Below are positions 15,650 through 24,881 of a stretch of 42,838 nt of DNA, in pieces. The DNA comes from Candidatus Caenarcanum bioreactoricola (GTDB lineage Bacteria > Cyanobacteriota > Vampirovibrionia > Caenarcaniphilales > Caenarcanaceae). The stretch is taken from NCBI GenBank assembly GCA_001899385.1, contig MOYB01000003.1:115485-158322 (forward strand), written 5' to 3'. The notes under the pieces were generated by a model, which worked only from the letters and a program-made list of their open reading frames with translations, did not search any database and was not told the DNA's origin. Position 1 is the first letter of the stretch. The number at the start of each line of letters is the position of its first letter. The translations under genes and the position numbers were made by a program.

Positions 15650-17197
15650 ATGAAATTTACTTTTGCGCAAATAAATACTAAACAAGATGATTTAAGGCAT
15701 AATTCTGAAAAGATTTTGAAAATTATTGAATCTAATAAAAGTGATTTATTAATTTTTCCAGAATTAAGTTTTATTGGATCTTCTTCTACTGATATGCTTT
15801 TAAATAAAAATTTCTTAAATCAAGCAGAAAAGATTTTTCATGATGAAATAATTCCCAAAATAACTAGTCCTTGTATTATAGGCAGTATTCTTAAAGATCA
15901 AGAAGGGAATTTTTATAATTCTATTTTTACAATTAAAGATTCAAAAATTCAAAAAATTATAAATAAAAAAAATCTTTTAGATAATAGTGTATTTAATGAT
16001 TCTCGATATTTTAAAGAAGCAACTGAATCTCCTCTTGAAAAGTCTATTTTACATATTAATAATAAAAATATATTAATTTACTTTTATAATGATTTACTTA
16101 ATGAATATAAAAATTTCAATACAGAATTAAAAATTGATTTAATAATTTGTCCAACAAATTTACATTATGAAAAACATTCTATTTATGACTGCCTTCAAAA
16201 TGCAAAAAAAATAACTTCTAAATTAAATTGTGATTTTATTTTATTAAATCAAGCAACTGTTAATAATGGTTTGATATTTTATGGTTCTTCTTTTTATATG
16301 AAAAAAGATGCTTCATTTAAAATACTTAAAAAATTTGAAGAAGAAGTTTTTGTTATTGATGATAAAGATGATGATTTCTCTGTAAATATAGATGAATTTA
16401 CTGAAGATATATTAGAAATGAAAGAAGCACTTATTTTTGGGATTAAAGATTTTTTTGAAAAAAATAATTTTAAAAAAGCTTATATAGGACTTTCTGGAGG
16501 AGTAGACTCTGCTTTAGTTACATGTTTAGCAGTTAAAGCTTTAGGTAAAGAAAATGTAAGTGTATTACTTATGCCATCAGAATATTCTTCTTTAGGAAGT
16601 ATAAAAGATGCTGAAAAACTTGTTCAAAATTTAGGAATTAAAAAAGAAATTATTCCGATAAGTCCAATATTAGAAGAAATTCTTAAAGCTGGGAATTTTC
16701 CAAAACTATCTTTAGCAGAAGAAAATACTCAAGCAAGAATAAGAGGAATGCTTTTAATGGCAAAGGCAAATAACGATTCTGCTTTAGTTTTAGCAACAGG
16801 GAATAAAAGTGAATTAGCAGCTGGTTATGCAACACTTTATGGTGATACTTGTGGTGCATTAGAACCTATTGGAGATCTGTGGAAACTTGAAGTATGGGAA
16901 ATGGCAAAAACCTTTAAAGAAATTCCACTTGAAATAATACAAAAACCCCCTTCTGCAGAATTAAAACCTAATCAAAAAGATAGTGATTCATTACCTGAAT
17001 ATCATATATTAGATGAAATTTTACGAAAATATATAGAAGAAAATTATTTGATAGAAGATTTAATTAAAGAAGGATTTAAAGAAAATATAGTTTTAAAAGT
17101 TATAGATTTATTATATAAAAGTGAATATAAAAGAAAACAAGGAGCAGGCGTTTTAAAGCTTAAGAAAAAAAGTTTTGCTTTGGATTGGAAATATTAA
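15650..17197 (+). CDS. nadE: NAD+ synthetase with degenerate glutaminase domain
   Basis: It makes NAD+ from deamido-NAD+, ATP and an amino donor. The C-terminal synthetase domain (about 255-515) has an intact PP-loop SGGVDSAL (282-289) and the conserved NKSELAAGYATLYGD block. The N-terminal nitrilase-like domain (1-245), which normally releases ammonia from glutamine, keeps Glu38 (FPEL) and Lys106/Lys107. At the place of the catalytic Cys (family I-C-E-D) it reads Ile143-Tyr-Phe-Tyr-Asn-Asp148, with no Cys. I infer that glutamine use is lost and that the enzyme depends on free ammonia or another donor. The gene end overlaps the opposite-strand gene by 38 bases. Confidence 0.92.
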   Translation: MKFTFAQINTKQDDLRHNSEKILKIIESNKSDLLIFPELSFIGSSSTDMLLNKNFLNQAEKIFHDEIIPKITSPCIIGSILKDQEGNFYNSIFTIKDSKIQKIINKKNLLDNSVFNDSRYFKEATESPLEKSILHINNKNILIYFYNDLLNEYKNFNTELKIDLIICPTNLHYEKHSIYDCLQNAKKITSKLNCDFILLNQATVNNGLIFYGSSFYMKKDASFKILKKFEEEVFVIDDKDDDFSVNIDEFTEDILEMKEALIFGIKDFFEKNNFKKAYIGLSGGVDSALVTCLAVKALGKENVSVLLMPSEYSSLGSIKDAEKLVQNLGIKKEIIPISPILEEILKAGNFPKLSLAEENTQARIRGMLLMAKANNDSALVLATGNKSELAAGYATLYGDTCGALEPIGDLWKLEVWEMAKTFKEIPLEIIQKPPSAELKPNQKDSDSLPEYHILDEILRKYIEENYLIEDLIKEGFKENIVLKVIDLLYKSEYKRKQGAGVLKLKKKSFALDWKY

Positions 17198-18704
17198 TTT
17201 TATCTTCTTCTTTTTCTTGTTTTTTATTAAAATTAAAATATTTGCCAAAATACTTTTTAAAATATTTAACACAAAGTGAAATTATAACCATACCTGTTGT
17301 ATAAGAAAAAATCTCAGCCATAAATTTAAAAGGCATAACTTTAATAGCACCAATAGCAACATTTTCTTTCCAATTAAGTTCTTCTCCTTTTTTAAGTGAA
17401 TAAGAATATCGTGGCATAAAAAATAAATTCTTTGAATCTCGTTTTCTTTCAATATCTTTTCTTCTACCTAAAAGCCAATATTTCATAGATGTATTATCTT
17501 CAAGAAAATCTCTACTTCGCTTTTTAAAATCTGAAAGTATATAAATATTAATTAATTCAGCTAAATTAAAACCGTCAAGTCGTTTTAAAGTACTTCCTAA
17601 ATTTTTAATAAATTTTGTAAGAATTTTTATTTTTTCTTGTTTTTCTCGATTATAGTTTGTACCAAGATTTTCAAAAGCAAATATTTTTTGAGTTACAAGT
17701 GGAGCTGCAATTGAATATATATTACTAACAGGACTAGCTCCACTATAAAAAGCATCAATTGAACTAAAAGCTGTTTCTATAGTAGGATGAATATCTGTAT
17801 AAATATTATTTACAAAAAAGGAAGTAAATTTAATTTTATTTTTTTCAGTGTTAGATAAATTTTTCATATCTTTTATTTTATTTAAATTATTAGAAAATTT
17901 CTTTAAAATATCCATAAAAGAAGTTCTAACCATATAAGATTTAGAAGTATAAGGCAATCCATCTTCTGAAGGCAATTCAATTCTCTTCTGTAAAAAAGGA
18001 TGTTTTATAAATTTTTTATGTTCTCTGCCTTTTAAGAAATAATAAGCACTTCTTTCTTGTTTATTAGTCCAATTTTTCTTAAGAAATTTAACCCAGTCTA
18101 TCCAAGAAAATTCATTTTTTTCAAACCAAGCTTCTAATTCTTTAATAGATTTTTGAGAAATTTCTTTTCTTATTTGTTGTTGTAATTTTTTTGCTTTTTT
18201 ATATTCAGATTCAATTTGTTGTTGCCTGACTTTTGTAATATTAAAATCTTCATATTCTTCTATTACACGAAGATTTTCATTGAGCATATATTCTTCCATA
18301 AGAATAGGTGCCATATCTTTTACTATATCATGAAAATATATATCAAAAATCTTTTCTCTAATATCTATTTTACTTTTCTTTAAATTATATAAAGGATTTA
18401 AATCTGGTATTAAAGAAGTTGTATAAGTTTGTCTTAAAATATATTTTGTTATCCAAATAAGTGAAGTTACAAAAACTCCCCAAAGCCCTTGTTGACTATA
18501 AGAATAAAACATCATAGAGAGACTTTTTTTAAAAACTTGATCTAAATTTAAATCATCAGAAGTTGAATTATTTTCTTTCTTTTTATCTGTTTTATCTGTA
18601 TTTGTAGAAACTTCTTTTATTAGCGCATTAAAAGATTCTTCAAAAGAGGAATTTATTCCACCTGAAGTTTGAACTTTTAGTAGATTTATATTATTAATAC
18701 GCAT
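17160..18704 (-). CDS. Hypothetical protein, 514 aa, with shared N-terminal motif
   Basis: Not recognised. MRINNINL at the start matches the N-terminal motif of four other unknown proteins in the window. A polar Ser/Asn/Lys-rich stretch (about 15-55) precedes a hydrophobic segment (about 72-92). A charged, helical and partly coiled-coil region follows (about 145-195, rich in Gln, Lys, Glu), then a mixed domain to about 440. A second hydrophobic segment lies at about 455-478, before a Lys-rich tail. It may be a two-helix membrane protein with a large soluble middle. It lies downstream of the 18801-19619 gene on the same strand (96-base gap). Its 3' end overlaps the nadE 3' end. Confidence 0.72.
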   Translation of the reverse strand: MRINNINLLKVQTSGGINSSFEESFNALIKEVSTNTDKTDKKKENNSTSDDLNLDQVFKKSLSMMFYSYSQQGLWGVFVTSLIWITKYILRQTYTTSLIPDLNPLYNLKKSKIDIREKIFDIYFHDIVKDMAPILMEEYMLNENLRVIEEYEDFNITKVRQQQIESEYKKAKKLQQQIRKEISQKSIKELEAWFEKNEFSWIDWVKFLKKNWTNKQERSAYYFLKGREHKKFIKHPFLQKRIELPSEDGLPYTSKSYMVRTSFMDILKKFSNNLNKIKDMKNLSNTEKNKIKFTSFFVNNIYTDIHPTIETAFSSIDAFYSGASPVSNIYSIAAPLVTQKIFAFENLGTNYNREKQEKIKILTKFIKNLGSTLKRLDGFNLAELINIYILSDFKKRSRDFLEDNTSMKYWLLGRRKDIERKRDSKNLFFMPRYSYSLKKGEELNWKENVAIGAIKVMPFKFMAEIFSYTTGMVIISLCVKYFKKYFGKYFNFNKKQEKEEDKINISNPKQNFFS

Positions 18705-18800
18705 TCTGACTAGTATTTAAGCATAAGTTCTTTAACTTTTACTTAATTTCATAATAAAATTATAACTTTATTCTAATAAAATTACTTAATATTTTTTTAA

Positions 18801-19619
18801 TTATTTATTTGTGCTACCATCGTTATCTGAACTTCCTCCATAAGCAGTAGCTCCATGATTAATTATATAAATAGGTGGTACATTAGGCATATTAGGCATT
18901 TGAGCTGATGTCCCTAAAGGATAGCCTGCTGCTCCTCCATTAGGGGTATAGCCTGTTATTCCTTGAGGAGTTTCGTTATTCCCTTTATTCTTATCGTCTT
19001 GTTCGCTAGAAGGTGTTTCATTTGTAGCTTTTCCATTTTCTGGATAATTATCATGAAGTGGTGCTTGAGAAGCTTGGGGTTGTTGTGAATCTTGTGCTAC
19101 TGGTGTTGATGTTGGTTCGGAATTAGTATTTCTACTATTCATTTCAACAGACCATTTTTGTTCAGGACCTAAGAATTTATCAGTTAAGAAATATGCTAAA
19201 CTTCCTAAAATTAAGCCAAAAAATCCATTTCCTTTACCTTTAAGAGTATTTATTGAACCGAGAATAGTTGAGATAAAAGCTAAACACCAAAAGAAAGATC
19301 TTTTAAGTTCATGATATACTGCTTGATTCCAGACGGCTTGACTCACATAGTCTTTCTTTTCTTTTGCATCTGCTGAAAGTAATTTAGCATTATATCCAGA
19401 CATTACCGCTTTTATTGTTTTCCAAAGAAGCATGCCAAGTACCCCAAACAACCCCATTTTAGGAGCTATTTTTACACCATAATTAGCTGCTGAAGAAAAT
19501 AAAGTCCATAAAGAATTTGTTGTGTTTTTAGGATTAGGTTTTACTTTACTTATTAATCGTTTGGCACCATCTATGCTTATTGGCCGCCTAAACCAAGAAT
19601 TTATAGTATCTGCTTTCAT
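18801..19619 (-). CDS. Hypothetical membrane protein with disordered tail
   Basis: 272 aa, unknown family. MKADTINS at the start fits the shared N-terminal motif. Hydrophobic segments lie at about 52-72, 108-122 and 131-147. From residue 160 to the end the chain is Ser/Thr/Gln/Pro/Gly/Asn-rich and almost surely disordered, ending in a Gly/Tyr/Asn-rich stretch. It follows the secretin operon on the same strand, but a terminator at 19761-19786 separates them. The mix of a membrane anchor and a long low-complexity tail suggests an envelope-exposed protein; nothing shows a specific function. Confidence 0.72.
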   Translation of the reverse strand: MKADTINSWFRRPISIDGAKRLISKVKPNPKNTTNSLWTLFSSAANYGVKIAPKMGLFGVLGMLLWKTIKAVMSGYNAKLLSADAKEKKDYVSQAVWNQAVYHELKRSFFWCLAFISTILGSINTLKGKGNGFFGLILGSLAYFLTDKFLGPEQKWSVEMNSRNTNSEPTSTPVAQDSQQPQASQAPLHDNYPENGKATNETPSSEQDDKNKGNNETPQGITGYTPNGGAAGYPLGTSAQMPNMPNVPPIYIINHGATAYGGSSDNDGSTNK

Positions 19620-19760
19620 AATCTTATGTTAAAAATAGGGATTTATAGAACTTATATTAAAAATGTATTATATTTATCTTAATAAAAGTATATATCTTTT
19701 TTAAGAAAAAGTAAAGGGTTTATTGTTATTATATTAAGTTTTTTTAATATATATACAAAA

Positions 19761-19786
19761 AAACCTTCTTTTTTAGGAGAAGGTTT
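19761..19786 (-). terminator. Rho-independent terminator after the cpaC operon
   Basis: AAACCTTCT at 19761-19769 pairs perfectly with AGAAGGTTT at 19778-19786, with an 8-base loop. On the minus strand the stem runs into seven T. It lies 29 bases past the secretin stop codon and closes the cpaB-cpaC operon. Confidence 0.88.
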
Positions 19787-19814
19787 AAAAGAATAAGGAG
19801 AAAAATATATTTAT

Positions 19815-21677
19815 TTATCTATAAACATTATCTAAATCATTCATTGTTGAAGGTTTTCTTAAATCAACAGGTCCATTTGTAGGAGATGTTAAAGTAGGAG
19901 GTATAATTTGTACACTTGTACGTTTACCAAATTCAGCACCATTAGGTATAAATCTATAATCATTATCATTGATTTGAGATTCAAGTGCTAAAGGACCATT
20001 CATTTGTGCGACATTACCGCCTCTTACTACTTCAGGAGATATAATTATAACAAGTTCTCTTTCGCTCTTTTCGAACTCTTTACCTCTAAATGCTGCTCCT
20101 ATAAGAGGTAAATCCCCTAAAAGTGGAGTTTTATTTACATTTTGTAAACTACTTGAATCAATTAAACCACCTATTACAAGGGCTTGATTTGGATCCATTT
20201 CTACTTGAGTTGTTACTTTTCTTGTTTTAAAAGCACTAATTTTTAATGGTGTACTAGTGCCTGTAGGACTATAAGTAATACCTGAATTACTATCTAATTC
20301 TCTTGTTAAAGCTCTTAAATTCATAAGAACTGAATCATTTTCTGTTATAGAAGGTAATAAATTAAGGCTTACTCCATAAGGAATATATTTAATAGAAGTT
20401 GTTGTTTGTTGATTAGAACCAGTACTTATTTCAAGAACAGGAATTTCTCCTCCTACTCTAAACTGACCTGGCTCACCACTAGCAATAACCATAGTAGGTT
20501 CCGCAAGGACTTTAGCTGCCCCAGATGCTTCAAGTGCTTCTAAGCTTGCAAAAAGATTAAGTTTTGGGAAAAGTGCTGATACTGCACCTGCTCCATTTGA
20601 AACCCCTGCCACTGTATCAAGCCATCTAGTAAGATTTATACCGTTAGCAATACTTTGATTATCTTGATATTTAAGTGTTGAACTAAATTGTTTTGCTCTT
20701 GTTTTATCTATTTCATAGAAACGCACTTTAACTGCTATTTGTACTTTATTTTCAACTTCAAGCATACTAATTACTCTTCCACTTCCGCTTGATATTATGG
20801 TTCCTTGATTTATATTTCCATTAAGATTAGTTGCAAAACTTAATTCATCATAAATTTCTTTAGAACCATCTTCTTGTCCTCCACCACTATCTTTTTCTTT
20901 TACAAGTAAATCTTTAACTCCTTCTGCTTTATTTATAAGCCCTCCGGATCTTACTAAAATATTCATATCGAAAGTATCGCCCATATAAGTTGCAGCTGCT
21001 GCCATTGCCTTTGCTATAACCTCAGCACTTTTAACTTTACCAGTTAAGATGATTCTTTCTTTATGTATATCAAATGGTTTTTCAGATTCAGTTACGTGTT
21101 TCATTTCTGCTGCTGAATCAGCAGGTTGAACCCCTTGATATTTTTCCCCTTGATTAACTACAAGAGAAGGTGCAGGTTCTCCTACTTGTTGAGGCTGTAC
21201 TGAATAAGAAGTAGAATATGCTCCATTTTGAGGATCTATTTTTGTAGAAATTAAATTGGGATTTTGGATTATAACATAGTCTACATTTATATTAGGATCT
21301 ATTGTTTTAATATTTGCTATAAGATCAGAAATATCTCTTTTAACTGTTAAATCAAATCTTTGAGGTCTAGCATTAGTGTCTTTGCCTTCCCAAATAATAA
21401 TAGAAGTTTTACCTATTTGTTTACCTCTTATTATTGCAGAAGTATCACTTAAAACTCTAACATCAGCTATACCAGGATCTGCAATTGAAATTCTTCTTAT
21501 AGGTTCATTTGATACAAGAATTTCATTTCCGCCTACAGTTATATCTTTTTGTGCTATACCGTTTTTATAGGCAGTGTTTTTTAAGATACTCACTTCTCCA
21601 AAAGAAGGTGTTCCTAAACAACCAAACATTGTTGCACAGATAAGAGAATATATTTTATTTTTTGTTATTCTTTTCAC
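19815..21677 (-). CDS. cpaC: Secretin of a Tad/Flp-type pilus (CpaC/RcpA family)
   Basis: It forms the outer-membrane channel through which the pilus or substrate leaves. A signal peptide spans about residues 1-27. Next comes a pilus-secretin N-terminal domain (about 38-115, ending GKTSIIIWEG) and a BON-like region with ILTGKVKSAEVIAKA after a low-complexity insertion. The secretin core holds GQFRVGGEIPVLE and the signature LGDLPLIGAAFRGKEFEKSERELVIIISPEVV in two adjoining blocks. The start is GTG at 21677, with AAGGAG seven bases upstream; a longer frame from TTG at 21719 overlaps the previous gene and lacks a ribosome site. It is the last gene of the operon with 22173-23054 and 21695-22171. 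CpaF, TadB and TadC genes are not in the window. Confidence 0.92.
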   Translation of the reverse strand: MKRITKNKIYSLICATMFGCLGTPSFGEVSILKNTAYKNGIAQKDITVGGNEILVSNEPIRRISIADPGIADVRVLSDTSAIIRGKQIGKTSIIIWEGKDTNARPQRFDLTVKRDISDLIANIKTIDPNINVDYVIIQNPNLISTKIDPQNGAYSTSYSVQPQQVGEPAPSLVVNQGEKYQGVQPADSAAEMKHVTESEKPFDIHKERIILTGKVKSAEVIAKAMAAAATYMGDTFDMNILVRSGGLINKAEGVKDLLVKEKDSGGGQEDGSKEIYDELSFATNLNGNINQGTIISSGSGRVISMLEVENKVQIAVKVRFYEIDKTRAKQFSSTLKYQDNQSIANGINLTRWLDTVAGVSNGAGAVSALFPKLNLFASLEALEASGAAKVLAEPTMVIASGEPGQFRVGGEIPVLEISTGSNQQTTTSIKYIPYGVSLNLLPSITENDSVLMNLRALTRELDSNSGITYSPTGTSTPLKISAFKTRKVTTQVEMDPNQALVIGGLIDSSSLQNVNKTPLLGDLPLIGAAFRGKEFEKSERELVIIISPEVVRGGNVAQMNGPLALESQINDNDYRFIPNGAEFGKRTSVQIIPPTLTSPTNGPVDLRKPSTMNDLDNVYR

Positions 21678-21694
21678 GATTTTTCTCCTTAATG

Positions 21695-22171
21695 TTAAAT
21701 ACAACCAGGCACTAAGCAAGGTTCAGGCATATCTGTTGTTAATCCAGATGTACGACCCGGTGAGATATTTATTAAATTTTCTGAAGGATTTCCTAAATAC
21801 AAGAGATCAGAAGCATTACCATTTACTACTTCCATAGAAGGCGTATTTAATAAATAAGGTGGTGTTGATAAGCCTACAGAAATTTGGCTTCCAACTACAT
21901 GATCTTTAGTATACCAAATAAAGAGGTTTGTTTTTCCAACATTTCTACCTATTATTTCCCATTCAGTAGGACTTATTTGTAATAAATAGACTATACCTGG
22001 ATTACTAAGAGCAACTCTAACTGGCGCTTTATTGAATCTCATTACAGAAGCCTTACCAACATTTAATTCAACATTTTGATTTATTGGAACTGTACTATGT
22101 TGGCTATAGGCTGTATTGTAACAAAATAAACAAAACAAACAAGTTAAAAATATTTTCTTTAAGATTTCCAT
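21695..22171 (-). CDS. Small exported protein with pilus-secretin N-terminal domain
   Basis: 158 aa. A Cys-rich signal peptide (about 1-23, ending AYS) is followed by a domain (about 33-100) that matches the N-terminal domain of the neighbouring secretin. It has VELNVGKASVMRFNKAPVRV, a NPGIV segment and GKTNLFIWY, paralleling the secretin's NPxx and GKTSIIIW blocks. It therefore looks like a free-standing T2SS/T3SS pilus-N domain, with a C-terminal tail of 55 residues ending in two Cys (PCLVPGC). A strong ribosome site (GGAGG and AAGG within the end of the upstream gene) precedes the ATG. It probably works beside the secretin, for instance in periplasmic assembly. Confidence 0.82.
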   Translation of the reverse strand: MEILKKIFLTCLFCLFCYNTAYSQHSTVPINQNVELNVGKASVMRFNKAPVRVALSNPGIVYLLQISPTEWEIIGRNVGKTNLFIWYTKDHVVGSQISVGLSTPPYLLNTPSMEVVNGNASDLLYLGNPSENLINISPGRTSGLTTDMPEPCLVPGCI

Positions 22172-22172
22172 T

Positions 22173-23054
22173 TTAACCTTTTCCTCCTTCTTGTTTTTCT
22201 TCAGATTCAGTATTTATTATTGTAGAACCAATAGAAGCAGGAACTTCTTTTTCCTGAGAATCAACTCCGGTCCAAACTTGAATTATAGATGCATTACTTG
22301 GTGGTGGATTTTGTCCAACTTGCAAAAATCTAATAGATTTAGAATCAAAAATTTCCTGATTAAATATTTCTGCTTCTTTTGAATTTAAAGCGAGAATAAT
22401 TTCGCCAGTAACCTTTTGGACTTCTTGCCCTACTAAATTTTTATCTACTTCTGGAGCAGTAATAGAGAGGATTCTAGCATTTTTAGAAATCAATTTTGTT
22501 ATTCTATTTCCAGCAGGAGTTTTTAATAAACTATAAACTGTTACTTTATTTCCAGAACTCATAAATGGTTGTTGTGCATCGCTAGGATCTAATTCTGCTT
22601 TAACTTCAATTTCACCACTATTTGCAGCAAGTCTTTCATTAGAAACAACGCCTTCTTTACCTAAATAACTACTATAAATAGGTTGATCTGTAAGTACATC
22701 TATATTAAGTGTTGCTCCTATTAAACTAGGATCATTAACATCTTTATAAAGACTTGGACTATCTGTACTTTTAGGGATTTGCACCATTTTTATATTTTCA
22801 GCAGTTAATTTAGTACCTTTAGGTAAATCTTGAATTGCACCAACTACTTCCACTTTAGCATTTGCCTCTGCAAGAGCTTTTCTTCTATCAGAATCCATCT
22901 TGAGAAACCAAACTCCAAAGAGAATAGCCATAAAAATTATAATTGCAAAAGCCGCCTTAAATGCAGCACCGCCTCCTCCAAGCTTAGAGCCTCCGCCTCT
23001 TTGAGTACGTCTAATTGGAGTTCTTGTAGTTCTTCTAGTTACACCTGATGACAT
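22173..23054 (-). CDS. cpaB: Flp pilus assembly protein CpaB/RcpC
   Basis: 293 aa. A basic and Gly-rich cytoplasmic N-terminus (1-33, many Arg/Thr) leads to one membrane helix (about 34-51). A SAF-type domain (about 68-130) holds the DLPKGTKLTAENIKMVQIP motif typical of CpaB, followed by the RcpC region to about 255. CpaB is an inner-membrane periplasmic protein of Tad pilus systems that contacts the secretin. A Glu/Lys/Gly-rich tail ends the protein. The next gene starts one base after its stop, and the secretin follows, so it is the first gene of a three-gene operon. Confidence 0.9.
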   Translation of the reverse strand: MSSGVTRRTTRTPIRRTQRGGGSKLGGGGAAFKAAFAIIIFMAILFGVWFLKMDSDRRKALAEANAKVEVVGAIQDLPKGTKLTAENIKMVQIPKSTDSPSLYKDVNDPSLIGATLNIDVLTDQPIYSSYLGKEGVVSNERLAANSGEIEVKAELDPSDAQQPFMSSGNKVTVYSLLKTPAGNRITKLISKNARILSITAPEVDKNLVGQEVQKVTGEIILALNSKEAEIFNQEIFDSKSIRFLQVGQNPPPSNASIIQVWTGVDSQEKEVPASIGSTIINTESEEKQEGGKG

Positions 23055-23158
23055 ATGTATTTATAAAACCTATTTGATTACTATGTATTAAATTCACTTA
23101 AATTTACTTTAACTAACAAATAAGGGTATTTCCTAAAAGTTTTTTAAATTAAAATTTT

Positions 23159-24112
23159 TTAAGCAATGATTTCTTCTAATTCTTTTGCGAGAATTCTTCT
23201 TTTCACTTCGCCCAATTCACCAGCCAAATGAAAAAAATAACTATTCTGAAAATTTTCTTTTAAGATTTGTTTTTGTATTGTAAGATTTGATTTTTTTTCA
23301 TCTAAATGATTTAGTAAATGAATAAGTAATACATTAAATTTAGGATTAAGTTCATAAATAAGATTCTTTTTTTGCAATTCAAGATTAAGAAAAGGCTGTT
23401 CAAATCGCCTAATTACAGGAATTTGTTCATATTTGTTATAAGTTTCTAAAAATAAATCTCCATGAATATTTGGATTACAGACCATAACACCTGTATTATA
23501 TATTTTATTTAATTCTTCTTTTATGCCAGATCGATCAAAATATTTTTGATTAGGATGTTTAAATTGAGTATAAGTTTTATTTAAAGGTTTTTTCTGCCAA
23601 TAACCCCAAAACAAATCATTTTCTTTATCTCCATATTCTTTTATAATACCTATTTTATGTTGGGGTACGCCTTCACTTATATCAGGAGCATTTTTATAAT
23701 TTATCATAATATCTGAATCAACCCAAACAACTTGTTTATAATCTTTGATAATTTCGTGTTTAAGAGTTAAAAGCTTTTGCCAAGCAGGGGATTTATTTAA
23801 AGCCTTTTCTGAAGAATCAAGATATTCACCAAAAACTATTAAATCATAGCCATAAAGATCACAATATTTTTCCCAACTTTCTTTAAAACTTAAATACCAA
23901 CTATTTTTATACAAATCACCGATTGCTAAAGAGACTATAGCTTTATTATTATTATTTTTTTTTCTTATATAATTTGTTTGTTTAATTTCAGGATATAAAT
24001 GTTTAATTAATAAACTTTCAAGATAATTTATATAAGCTCTATCATCTTGTCTCTGAAGGATTTCTTCTTTTAGACAAAAATCTTTTATTGATTTTAGAAT
24101 ATTTATTTTCAT
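23159..24112 (-). CDS. Glycosyltransferase-like protein (nucleotide-sugar, DxD type)
   Basis: 317 aa. The core begins near residue 58 (AIVSLAIGD), with WQKLLTLKHEI at 111-121 and the metal/nucleotide-sugar motif VVWVDSDIM (Asp132-x-Asp134). A second conserved block, NTGVMVCNP, follows. This order resembles GT34/GMA12-MNN10-like and related GT-A enzymes. The first 55 residues look like a helical extension. A cytoplasmic sugar transferase for cell-surface glycans is the likely role; donor and acceptor cannot be told. There is no signal peptide or membrane helix. It is the last gene of a minus-strand set behind mqnA (22-base gap). Confidence 0.75.
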   Translation of the reverse strand: MKINILKSIKDFCLKEEILQRQDDRAYINYLESLLIKHLYPEIKQTNYIRKKNNNNKAIVSLAIGDLYKNSWYLSFKESWEKYCDLYGYDLIVFGEYLDSSEKALNKSPAWQKLLTLKHEIIKDYKQVVWVDSDIMINYKNAPDISEGVPQHKIGIIKEYGDKENDLFWGYWQKKPLNKTYTQFKHPNQKYFDRSGIKEELNKIYNTGVMVCNPNIHGDLFLETYNKYEQIPVIRRFEQPFLNLELQKKNLIYELNPKFNVLLIHLLNHLDEKKSNLTIQKQILKENFQNSYFFHLAGELGEVKRRILAKELEEIIA

Positions 24113-24134
24113 AGCTTAAAGTATAAAATAAATA

Positions 24135-24881
24135 TTAAATAAATTTATTGAAAACTTCTATTGAATTAAGTTCTTTAAGAGTTAATTGATAATTTAAATA
24201 TGAATAATATTTTCTTATAAATTCATTAATAAATATTTCATGTTTAAAGTCAATTTCTTCAAGTCTTAAAAGATTATTCTGGAGATTATTTTTTAAAATT
24301 AAAATATTATTATTAATAATTTCTTTTTCTTTAATAGTTAAATCTTTTCTTATAACAAAAACTGCAAAAACAAAAGGTAATTTTTGCCATTCATTCCATA
24401 ATAAAGCTAAATCATAGTTATATTTATAATTATTAAGTAATTTTTCTTTAAGACAATTATCTCCTATTAATAACTTTGCATCAGCATTAAAATTTTCTGA
24501 TTCTTTTATATTTATTTTTAAATAATTTTTAAATAATACTTTTAATAATTCATTTGAAGTAGTTGATTCACTATTTAATTCTATATTTTTATTCTGAAGC
24601 TCTTCTAACTTAAAAGAAGTAAAAAGACAAACAGAAAAAACCTCTTTTATAGAACTAATACAAAGATCATTTAATAAAACAAATTTGTCTTTATGTTTTA
24701 AATATTCATATAAGCTTAGTTGCCCAGCAGAGAGTTCTTTATTTTTAAGTTTTTGAGCTATTTCTTTAGGAGTAGCTGTTAGAATTTTTATTTCAGATGA
24801 AGTTTTAAGATCTTTATATATAAGTAAACTATTAAGATAATTAAATAAGCCTATTTTTAAAGATTTTTCCAATTTGCACAA
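24135..24881 (-). CDS. mqnA: Menaquinone biosynthesis protein MqnA (chorismate dehydratase)
   Basis: MqnA removes water from chorismate to give 3-[(1-carboxyvinyl)oxy]benzoate, the first step of the futalosine route to menaquinone. Family landmarks are visible: KIGLFNYLNSL at the start, a SVCLF block after LLNDLCISS, ESTTSNELLKVL, LLIGDNCL and the WxxxxKLPFVFAVFVIRKD block. Length (248 aa) is slightly short of usual. The start is a TTG, at 24881 or 24872, overlapping the upstream gene in either case. No other mqn genes are nearby. Periplasmic-binding-fold relatives exist, but the order of motifs favours MqnA. Confidence 0.82.
   Translation of the reverse strand: MCKLEKSLKIGLFNYLNSLLIYKDLKTSSEIKILTATPKEIAQKLKNKELSAGQLSLYEYLKHKDKFVLLNDLCISSIKEVFSVCLFTSFKLEELQNKNIELNSESTTSNELLKVLFKNYLKINIKESENFNADAKLLIGDNCLKEKLLNNYKYNYDLALLWNEWQKLPFVFAVFVIRKDLTIKEKEIINNNILILKNNLQNNLLRLEEIDFKHEIFINEFIRKYYSYLNYQLTLKELNSIEVFNKFI

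Noticed and set aside
21678-21719. TTG start for the secretin at 21719
   Set aside because: It overlaps the previous gene and has no ribosome site, while GTG at 21677 has AAGGAG at the right distance and leads directly into a signal peptide.
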